A DNA stretch of 17,438 nt from Holophagaceae bacterium. GTDB lineage: Bacteria > Acidobacteriota > Holophagae > Holophagales > Holophagaceae. A program made the position numbers and the translations under genes. The first letter of the stretch is position 1; every line of letters starts with the position of its first letter. Positions 6,991 through 12,593 of this stretch are shown one piece after another. Below the pieces are notes generated by a model, which had not been told where the DNA came from, did not search any database, and saw only the letters and a list, made by a program, of their open reading frames with translations. Location: NCBI GenBank assembly GCA_025353305.1, contig JANXQX010000054.1:1-17438 (forward strand), given 5' to 3'.

Positions 6991-7862
6991 AGGTTAGCGC
7001 CCACACGGCGAAGCTTTTGGATGATCGGCTTCTCTCGCTCGAAAACACGCTTCAAGCCGTCACCCATGGCCATTTCAACCAGACGGATGTCGCGCACCAG
7101 CCGGGTAATGCCGCTGGGACCCAGCGAGGCGGCCTGATCGGAGCCCCACATAGAACGCTCAAGTGTGAGATGACGTTCCACCATGCAGGCCCCAAGAGCC
7201 ACAGCGGCCGAGGAGGAGGGAATTCCCGTCTCATGTCCAGAATAACCGATCGGCACTCCGTACCGTTTGCCCAGTTCGGGAATAACCTTGAGGTTCAACT
7301 CGTCATAGTTTGAAGGGTAGGTACTGGTCGCATGAAGAATGATCAAGTCCTTTTTGCCAAGCACTCCCACTGCATGGTCAATCTCCTCAAGGGTGCTCAT
7401 ACCGGTGGAGAGAATGAGCGGGCGCCCCTTGGTGCGGTGATATCTCAATAAATCGACATCCGTCAGACTGGCGGATGCGATCTTGTAGCAAGGTGGATTG
7501 AACTGGGCAATGAAATCCACGGCCCCCTCGTCCCAACAGGATGCGAACCAGGCAATACCGAGTTCCTTGCAGTACCGATCTATTTCCCTGTACTCCTCGA
7601 GCCCAAATTCCAGTCCATGTTTCAGGTCGCCATTTGTTGGTCCAAAGGGATTCTCCCGAGGCTTAGCTAACTCTTCAGGGGAATAAACTACCTCAACCGT
7701 GCGCTTCTGAAATTTCACTGCGTTGCAGCCGGCCGCATCCGCCAGTTCTATTAAATTTTTAGCCAGTTCGATGTCGCCATTGTGGTTGATGCCGATTTCC
7801 GCCACAACGTAACACGGGTGTCCATCGCCAACTATTGTATCTCCAATTTTTATGTCTACCAT
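6987..7862 (-). CDS. Short NeuB-like sialic/nonulosonic acid synthase family protein
   Basis: The 291-residue protein matches the TIM-barrel of NeuB-family synthases, which condense phosphoenolpyruvate with a hexosamine-type aldehyde to give a 3-deoxy-2-keto sugar acid. Motifs include AEIGINHNGD at 21-30, KFQKR at 50-54, YKIAS at 126-130, LSTGMST at 151-157, HATSTYPS at 177-184, GYSGHE at 206-211 and ERHLTLERSMWGSDQ at 229-243. H209 and H231 fall where NeuB has its metal ligands. The usual C-terminal SAF/antifreeze-like domain (about 60-70 residues) is absent; full NeuB proteins are near 340-350. ATG 7862 is used because GGAGA lies eight bases upstream; the longer frame to 7949 lacks such a site. 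It overlaps the HAD gene by 4 nt. The missing domain suggests a different aldehyde substrate or oligomeric form, so sialic acid itself is not claimed. Confidence 0.88.
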   Translation of the reverse strand: MVDIKIGDTIVGDGHPCYVVAEIGINHNGDIELAKNLIELADAAGCNAVKFQKRTVEVVYSPEELAKPRENPFGPTNGDLKHGLEFGLEEYREIDRYCKELGIAWFASCWDEGAVDFIAQFNPPCYKIASASLTDVDLLRYHRTKGRPLILSTGMSTLEEIDHAVGVLGKKDLIILHATSTYPSNYDELNLKVIPELGKRYGVPIGYSGHETGIPSSSAAVALGACMVERHLTLERSMWGSDQAASLGPSGITRLVRDIRLVEMAMGDGLKRVFEREKPIIQKLRRVGANL

Positions 7863-8097
7863 GTTGAGTTTCTCCATGTGCGTATTGGATGACGGTTGGA
7901 ACAAGGACGACTTGATTACACGAAGGCTGCGGCTTGAGTGTCCATTCAATTGTACCGAACCTGGACACTCTCTGAACGGGGTGGATCTGCTTCGATGTCG
8001 TTTCCAACTCGCAGAAATCCTAGTGATCGGGGTGGGTGTTGACTACAAGATCTCAGGCATCTTTTATCCTCTTCGGAAGTTCAAGGTCACGAATGTT
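7863..8097 (-). promoter_or_regulatory. 235-bp leader before the NeuB-like gene, with inverted repeat
   Basis: This is the longest gap in the sugar cluster. It contains a perfect 9-bp inverted repeat GAGTGTCCA/TGGACACTC (7936-7944 and 7962-7970, 17-base loop), 74-108 bases before the NeuB-like start. No T-run follows, so it is not a standard terminator. The size of the gap and the strong ribosome-binding site at its end suggest a separate promoter or a regulated leader for the NeuB-HAD-TPP unit. I see no convincing -35/-10 pair. Short frames here match nothing I recognise; a decayed gene remnant is an alternative. Confidence 0.4.
7936..7970. repeat. Inverted repeat, 9-bp arms, 17-base loop
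   Basis: GAGTGTCCA at 7936-7944 pairs perfectly with TGGACACTC at 7962-7970. As RNA it would form a stem-loop in the leader of the NeuB-like transcript; as DNA the arms could be a dimeric protein's half-sites with centres 26 bp apart (about 2.5 helical turns). Confidence 0.6.
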
Positions 8098-9147
8098 CTA
8101 ACACGATTTGTGCCAGTTGCTCGTATACCTAAGGCTTTCCTCTAAGCTAATTTTTATCTCGAACCCCAATTCTTGCCGAATCTTGGCAATGGATGGAACA
8201 TAGCGCAACGGCCGCTTCCAGGGTTCAGCTTTCCCCAATATCTGCACCTCGGCATTTAACTGTCGCCCCACCATACGGGCCAGATCTCCCAATTGAATCC
8301 CCTCGTCAGAACCCACGTTATAGGCACACCCAGACTGCCCCGCAAATAGCAGTAGCCAAAGGCAGCGAGCCATATCTGACCCATACAGATAGGAACGGAA
8401 AGATGTCCCATCGCTCTGGACCACAATCGGCCCGCCCTTGAGTCCATCTCTAATAAAATTGGCTACGGCGAAATGGGCATCCAAAGGCAAATGGGGACCT
8501 ACAAAGGCGAAACCTCGGGCTGCCACTATGGAGAAACCAGATTGTTGCGCAAACTGCGCACAAAGATGTTCTCCTATCCGCTTCCCCTGTGCGTAGCCAG
8601 TGGCGGGAGACAAGGGATCAGGAGCCCCAGAGTAGCTTTCAGGCATCCGTTCCAAATCGTTGGGTTGGGGACCATACACCGCACCGGAGCTCAAAAAGAG
8701 GAAACGCCCGGCCCCAGAGGATAATGAGATTTGGAGAGCATGACGAGTTCCCTCAACGATTACATCAAGGCAATCCAAAGTACTAGCCTCTGGAATTAAC
8801 CCAGCGAAAGAGGCAGCCCCATGAATGACGTGGGTGAAGCTGAGCCCTTTTGCAAGAAAGGTTCGAATATCCCCCTTGAGAAAATGGATGGATTTGATTT
8901 TTGAAAAATGGGGATTTCGATCCAGAAACCGCATAGGCTCACGTGATAGAACCCAAATTTCAGCCCCTAGATCGAAGACATGATTCGCACGGCAAAATAA
9001 TTCAAGCATCCAGGTACCCACAAACCCGGTTCCCCCAGTCAGTAGGATCCGGGCATCCCTCCCACGCTCCCAGGTGTCCAGACCTCCCTCTAACGCGGAA
9101 TCAAGCTGTTCCAATGGAATTGGAGGGAGATGAAGGGGCGAAACCAT
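8098..9147 (-). CDS. NAD-dependent epimerase/dehydratase (extended SDR)
   Basis: The 349-residue protein is an extended short-chain dehydrogenase. It has the Rossmann motif GGTGFVG at 38-44, HGAA at 109-112, the active-site strand FLSSGAVYG around 151-159 and the catalytic Y185-x3-K189 (YAQGK). SYLYGSDMARCLWLLL at 252-267 fits the C-terminal substrate region seen in nucleotide-sugar 4,6-dehydratases, 4-epimerases and UDP-glucuronate decarboxylases. About 30 residues precede the Rossmann strand, slightly longer than typical. ATG 9147 has AGGA seven bases upstream. It is probably the first gene of the sugar cluster, 235 bp before the NeuB-like gene, and may supply a keto or epimerised nucleotide sugar to the downstream methyltransferase or TPP enzyme. 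The exact reaction cannot be chosen from sequence. Confidence 0.87.
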   Translation of the reverse strand: MVSPLHLPPIPLEQLDSALEGGLDTWERGRDARILLTGGTGFVGTWMLELFCRANHVFDLGAEIWVLSREPMRFLDRNPHFSKIKSIHFLKGDIRTFLAKGLSFTHVIHGAASFAGLIPEASTLDCLDVIVEGTRHALQISLSSGAGRFLFLSSGAVYGPQPNDLERMPESYSGAPDPLSPATGYAQGKRIGEHLCAQFAQQSGFSIVAARGFAFVGPHLPLDAHFAVANFIRDGLKGGPIVVQSDGTSFRSYLYGSDMARCLWLLLFAGQSGCAYNVGSDEGIQLGDLARMVGRQLNAEVQILGKAEPWKRPLRYVPSIAKIRQELGFEIKISLEESLRYTSNWHKSC

Positions 9148-9258
9148 GGCAAAATCCTAGCACCTTCAACCTGATCCATTCTTTCCTTCGGACCGAGACC
9201 CAACACCCCATAACCATCACACATCTAAATTAAGTTGTGCAATATAGTCACCTGTCGG
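9148..9258. other. 111-bp gap between the GT-C and epimerase genes
   Basis: No gene or hairpin terminator is visible. The minus-strand sequence includes an AT-rich stretch (TTGCACAACTTAATTTAGAT) that could carry a weak promoter for the epimerase gene, but no good hexamer pair is present. The AGGA ribosome-binding site of the epimerase lies at its end. Confidence 0.35.
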
Positions 9259-10983
9259 CTAGTACCAATTCACGAATACTCTATTGTGGTCGCCGTTCGG
9301 AAGCGAGGGCAATTGGTTCAAGCGGGGTCCGACCCAAACAATCGTCCCATGGGATCCCGGGGGGAGCCGCAGTTGATGCAGGCCGGGGCTCAGGGCGATG
9401 GGTATTTCAGCCGGCATTTTGGTCCCGTCGACCTGGAGTTCAGCTGGAGGCACAAATCCCCTTTCCACCTGCACCAAAACCAGATACCTCCCGCCGTGGA
9501 TACAGGTCCATTTGCCGTCCTCAGAAGGAATAGCTCCACCTAGTACCCAGAAATCATCTGATAGGGGGACAAAATGGCTTCGAATGAAAGACCAGTCTTC
9601 CTCTCCAAGCCAGTCGGTACGGTAGTTGGGGATGATTACAGAGGGGGGATTAATAGCCATCGTCCTTCCCACAGGGGGCCAGGTTCCATTCCTGAAATTC
9701 ACCAGATTCAAGGAATGCAGCACCCAGTAGCGACCTATGGATCTTCTCATTGGCACTAACCCGGCGCCATCATAGACGCAGTCCTCGACGGGATCTGTCA
9801 TCACCTCGGCGGTGGTCATCAAGAGTTCCTGTCGCTCATTCGACATCTCAAAGTGCCTCGAAATCGAATAGATGAATGGAATGCCGTGGGTGAAAACCAG
9901 AAGCGAGGCCAGAAAAGGTAATACCATCGGCGCTTCTAGGTCCCACTGCCGATCCTGCCCCACCCTATCCTTCCAATACTTCGCACAGGCCAATGCTGCA
10001 AAAGGCACTACCAGCACAAGGTTGTAGGGATACGGTGTTGGGTTGATGAGAAGCACCGTAAAGCAGCCCAGGAACAGGGCAGACTCAGGAAAATAGGTTT
10101 CCCAGGAGATGAATCCCCATCCAATTTGGCGGACCTGGACCAGGGCCTGCCAGCAGAAGGCCCCCAGAATAGCCATCACCAAGGTCATTTGCTTGAGTGG
10201 CCGCTCCAAGGTCAGCCAAGGGCTGAAACGCTCAGCCGAAGCAGAGACGGAAACCCCGCCAGCAAATCCCTGGCGATAGATCTCCCAGAGTCCCTGGGAT
10301 CGATAGGCAAGATAGCCGGTCAGGACCCCGAGCGCCCCGCCAACCAGCGCCCCGCCTAATAAGCGCCATCGGCGCTCCAGGATTGATGGATGGGGGAGGG
10401 CAACCAACCCGATCAGAAGCGGAATCCAGTACAAGAAGGCCTTGAATGCCACGAATTGCATCAGGGCGGCCAGGAAACCCATGAGTGCGTATTTGAGGAT
10501 CGGCCGAAGGCCCCTGTAGCGTGCTAGCCACCAGATAGACAGGATGCCCAGGAGAAGAAGGTTGTCATGCCGGATCTCAAACCCGTAATCCCACCATGGA
10601 GCCAGGCTGGCAATTACCAGGGCTGGAAGAAGGCCCTCGGCCTTTCGCAGGGATAGGTCCGCAATCAGGATTACGAGCGAAAGATTGATCCAGAACAGTG
10701 CAACGAATAGCATCCGTTCTGCCCAAAAAATCGAGGCAGAGGTTGAGAATTTGGCCCCTATCCAGGCCAGTGGGCCTAGGAGAAAGAAGGGGGCGCCGGA
10801 CAAATATTCTCGGGCTTCCCCCCGTCCCAGGAACCTGGAGGTGAATACATGCTGCACTTCGTCCACCTGGTAGATCCGTGTGCTTCCCAGGTACACGGAC
10901 AGGAGGACCAACGCACCAAGAGCGGCCCAGGCCGAATAAATCCATTTCTTGTTTTCCCCGAAGGAAAGATCTGGCTGGTCCAT
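9259..10983 (-). CDS. GT-C fold membrane glycosyltransferase (PMT/ArnT-like)
   Basis: The 574-residue protein has about ten or more hydrophobic segments in the first ~390 residues and a soluble C-terminal tail of ~190. After the first membrane helix (about 16-34) the loop carries YQVDEVQHVF with D41-E42, the acidic pair expected in the first periplasmic loop of GT-C glycosyltransferases such as PMT and ArnT, which use polyprenyl-phosphate sugars. ATG 10983 is preferred over the GTG at 10995 because GTGAGG lies six bases upstream. It faces the duplicated pilin genes across a 230-bp divergent region. GT-C transferases beside pilin genes (TfpW type) can glycosylate pilin, so that is one candidate role; it could equally belong to the sugar cluster downstream. 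The fold is well supported, acceptor and donor are not. Confidence 0.75.
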   Translation of the reverse strand: MDQPDLSFGENKKWIYSAWAALGALVLLSVYLGSTRIYQVDEVQHVFTSRFLGRGEAREYLSGAPFFLLGPLAWIGAKFSTSASIFWAERMLFVALFWINLSLVILIADLSLRKAEGLLPALVIASLAPWWDYGFEIRHDNLLLLGILSIWWLARYRGLRPILKYALMGFLAALMQFVAFKAFLYWIPLLIGLVALPHPSILERRWRLLGGALVGGALGVLTGYLAYRSQGLWEIYRQGFAGGVSVSASAERFSPWLTLERPLKQMTLVMAILGAFCWQALVQVRQIGWGFISWETYFPESALFLGCFTVLLINPTPYPYNLVLVVPFAALACAKYWKDRVGQDRQWDLEAPMVLPFLASLLVFTHGIPFIYSISRHFEMSNERQELLMTTAEVMTDPVEDCVYDGAGLVPMRRSIGRYWVLHSLNLVNFRNGTWPPVGRTMAINPPSVIIPNYRTDWLGEEDWSFIRSHFVPLSDDFWVLGGAIPSEDGKWTCIHGGRYLVLVQVERGFVPPAELQVDGTKMPAEIPIALSPGLHQLRLPPGSHGTIVWVGPRLNQLPSLPNGDHNRVFVNWY

Positions 10984-11081
10984 GCAGTGCCTCACGAATC
11001 AGTTCATCATGGCGGAGTCTCACAGATGTCTCCAATGTCCCAATGCGTCACACGGGTGCCACGGCAGGGCCTCAAGGCAGC

Positions 11082-11093
11082 AATTCATGAATT
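11082..11093. repeat. Perfect 12-base palindrome upstream of first pilin
   Basis: AATTCATGAATT is self-complementary. It lies between the divergent GT-C and pilin genes at an activator-like distance from the pilin promoter. No copy is found upstream of the second pilin, so a shared pilin activator is unproven. Confidence 0.45.
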
Positions 11094-11159
11094 CACCGCT
11101 TGATCTTTTGTTTGGCAAGGAGCGAGCATGATACCTTAGAAATCACCCCCAAACGAGAC

Positions 11160-11175
11160 TGGCATCACTCTTGAT
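11160..11175 (+). promoter_or_regulatory. Sigma-54-like promoter of pilin copy 1
   Basis: TGGCATCACTCTTGAT matches the TGGCAC-N5-TTGCW pattern with GG at -24 and TTG at -12. The -12 GC is GA here, a departure from the consensus. The same element sits at the identical distance (53 bp to ATG) before the second pilin. Sigma-54 control through PilS/PilR is established for pilA in several bacteria. Confidence 0.5.
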
Positions 11176-11212
11176 GACTGATCTCTGGCCCATTCCCCAA
11201 GGAGAAACTGCC

Positions 11213-11704
11213 ATGAAGAAGCAATCCGGTTTTACCCTGATCGAACTGCTGCTTGTGCTTGCCATCATCGGCATCATCAGCGCGATCGCCATCCCAGCGT
11301 TGCTCAGCCAGCGCGCCCGGGCCCGTGACAAGGCCGGCATCTCCAACATGGTCAGCATGATCGATGATGGCGTTGGCCAGTACGACAAGGCGAAGGAAGC
11401 GGGCACTTCCAACACTACCATCACCACCAAGCTCGGCTCTTACTTGACGGCCATGCACCCCGGCACCAAGGACAAGAATCCCTGGAATACCGCCCAAGGC
11501 GCCTATCTAGCAACATTCTCCCCGGGAACGGCAGGCACCAAGTCTGTGTTCCTTAATGCAATGGCCGCAGGTTCACTCGGCCAGGTGAAAATGTACATCG
11601 CCTACCCGACTGCCTCATTGAATGGATGGGTCGGTGGTGTCGTCAAAGTCCAGAACACGATCGACGGTTCCTTCATTGTCAAAAAGGCCACTGCCATCGA
11701 GTAG
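11213..11704 (+). CDS. pilA: Type IV major pilin, copy 1
   Basis: The 163-residue prepilin has a short leader MKKQSG cut before F7, then FTLIELLLVLAIIGIISAIA, the classic N-methylated assembly helix with Glu5 of the mature protein (E11). The globular part is ~120 residues, has no cysteine and so lacks the disulfide-bound D-loop of many pilins; PWNT at 90-93 and YPTASLNGW at 131-139 are notable. ATG 11213 is chosen over an upstream ATG because AAGGAG lies eight bases before it and the leader then has normal length. The protein is exported, processed by PilD and polymerised into pili using PilB/PilT/PilC. Copy 2 is 154/163 identical. It has its own sigma-54-like promoter and hairpin terminator, so it is a complete transcription unit. 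Being the major subunit is inferred from the duplicated, strongly signalled genes. Confidence 0.93.
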   Translation: MKKQSGFTLIELLLVLAIIGIISAIAIPALLSQRARARDKAGISNMVSMIDDGVGQYDKAKEAGTSNTTITTKLGSYLTAMHPGTKDKNPWNTAQGAYLATFSPGTAGTKSVFLNAMAAGSLGQVKMYIAYPTASLNGWVGGVVKVQNTIDGSFIVKKATAIE

Positions 11705-11726
11705 TCCTCTTGGACTTGTCATACTG

Positions 11727-11755
11727 AAGGGAGGGGTTTTCCCCTCCCTTTTTCT
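11727..11755 (+). terminator. Rho-independent terminator after pilin copy 1
   Basis: A 10-bp stem AAGGGAGGGG/CCCCTCCCTT encloses a TTTT loop and runs into a T-run, 22 bases after the stop codon. It is strong and GC-rich and should end the first pilin transcript. Confidence 0.9.
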
Positions 11756-11957
11756 GTTCCTGATTCGCCATTCTCTTTGAAGAATGTTGCACTTGGAGGT
11801 GGAGCGCGGCGGTTTTAAGCCTTGCGGATTCCAGTTCCTCCGGCGCTTGGCCATGCCAAGGCCATGCTATGTCCCTGACTTTCTTCATCACATTTTAGAC
11901 TTGAGGTTTCACCTTGATAGGGCAGAATTTACCTCCCGTTCCATCCGTTTATTAAAT
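11756..11957. other. Spacer between the pilin copies
   Basis: The first ~19 bases still belong to the duplicated block; 11775-11957 is unique. It contains CTTGGC-CAT-GCCAAG (11846-11860) and an overlapping direct repeat GGCCATGC. No gene is credible here. It lies where upstream activator sites for the second pilin promoter would be expected. Confidence 0.5.
11846..11860. repeat. Small inverted repeat in the inter-pilin spacer
   Basis: CTTGGC and GCCAAG form 6-bp arms around CAT, about 98 bp before the -24 box of the second pilin. The position suits an enhancer-type site, but no equivalent is seen before copy 1. Confidence 0.35.
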
Positions 11958-11973
11958 TGGCATCACCCTTGAT
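11958..11973 (+). promoter_or_regulatory. Sigma-54-like promoter of pilin copy 2
   Basis: TGGCATCACCCTTGAT differs from the copy-1 element by one base and sits at the same 53-bp distance from ATG. Conservation in both copies, while the leader between promoter and ribosome-binding site has diverged, supports function. Confidence 0.5.
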
Positions 11974-12010
11974 GACTAATTGCTGGCCCAACCCATAAGG
12001 AGAACCTGCC

Positions 12011-12502
12011 ATGAAGAAGCAATCGGGTTTTACCCTCATCGAACTGCTGCTCGTGCTTGCCATCATCGGCATCATCAGCGCGATCGCAATCCCAGCACTG
12101 CTAAGCCAGCGCGCCCGGGCCCGTGACAAGGCCGGCATTTCCAACATGGTCAGCATGATCGATGATGGCGTTGGCCAGTATGACAAGGCGAAGGAAGCGG
12201 GCAATTCCAACGCTGCCATCACCACCAAGCTCGGCTCCTACTTGACGGCCATGCACCCCGCCACCAAGGACAAGAATCCCTGGAATACCGCCCAAGGCGC
12301 CTATGTTGCAACCTTCGCCGCGGGAACGGCAGGCACCAAGTCTGTGTTCCTTAATGCAATGGCCGCAGGTTCACTCGGCCAGGTGACCATGTACATCGCC
12401 TACCCGACTGCCTCATTGAATGGCTGGGTCGGTGGCGTCGTCAAGGTCCAGAACACGATCGACGGTTCCTTCATTGTCAAAAAGGCTACTGCCGTCGAGT
12501 AG
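12011..12502 (+). CDS. pilA: Type IV major pilin, copy 2
   Basis: The 163-residue prepilin shares leader, cleavage site (G6/F7), assembly helix and C-terminus with copy 1. The nine differences are T65N, T68A, T69A, G84A, L99V, S103A, P104A, K126T and I162V, all outside the N-terminal helix. Four of them remove a hydroxyl residue, and the Asn-Thr-Thr at 67-69 of copy 1 becomes Asn-Ala-Ala. The ATG has AAGGAG eight bases upstream. The gene has its own promoter-like element and terminator. The coding sequences and 3' flanks are more alike than the 5' leaders, consistent with recent duplication or gene conversion. It may be an alternative major subunit with a different surface or modification pattern. 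Both copies look intact. Confidence 0.93.
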   Translation: MKKQSGFTLIELLLVLAIIGIISAIAIPALLSQRARARDKAGISNMVSMIDDGVGQYDKAKEAGNSNAAITTKLGSYLTAMHPATKDKNPWNTAQGAYVATFAAGTAGTKSVFLNAMAAGSLGQVTMYIAYPTASLNGWVGGVVKVQNTIDGSFIVKKATAVE

Positions 12503-12524
12503 TCCTCTTGGATTTGTCATACTG

Positions 12525-12553
12525 AAGGGAGGGGGTTTCCCCCTCCCTTTTTC
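12525..12553 (+). terminator. Rho-independent terminator after pilin copy 2
   Basis: An 11-bp stem AAGGGAGGGGG/CCCCCTCCCTT with TTT loop is followed by T residues, 22 bases after the stop. One extra G:C pair distinguishes it from the copy-1 hairpin, a compensatory change that preserves the stem. It lies 41 bp before the next gene. Confidence 0.9.
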
Positions 12554-12593
12554 TGTTCCTGATTCACCATTCTTTTAAGGCTGACACAGAACC

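Larger units (their letters stand above)
10984..11212. promoter_or_regulatory. Divergent promoter region between GT-C and first pilin gene
   Basis: The region holds the sigma-54-like element of the first pilin (11160-11175), its ribosome-binding site AAGGAG eight bases before ATG, and a perfect 12-base palindrome AATTCATGAATT at 11082-11093, about 67 bp before the -24 box, where an activator such as PilR might bind. A second weaker GG-N10-GC element (11113-11128) is noted separately. No clear sigma-70 promoter is seen for the GT-C gene. Confidence 0.5.
11160..12573. repeat. Tandem duplication of a pilin transcription unit
   Basis: Two ~615-bp copies, 11160-11774 and 11958-12573, each include promoter element, leader, pilin gene and terminator. 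Starts are 798 bp apart. Homology begins at the -24 box and stops a few bases after the shared GATTC(G/A)CCATTCT sequence. The spacer between copies is unique. Confidence 0.9.

Noticed and set aside
7863..7949. 29-residue N-terminal extension of the NeuB-like protein
   Set aside because: The upstream starts lack a ribosome-binding site, whereas ATG 7862 has GGAGA at good spacing and matches the conserved N-terminus.
10984..11159. Sigma-70 promoter for the GT-C gene (TTGCCA-N17-TGAATT)
   Set aside because: The -10 matches only three of six consensus bases; not supportable without start-site data.
11143..11497. Minus-strand open frames across pilin copy 1 (and similar across copy 2)
   Set aside because: They are antisense to the conserved pilin sequence; their repetition in copy 2 comes only from the duplication.
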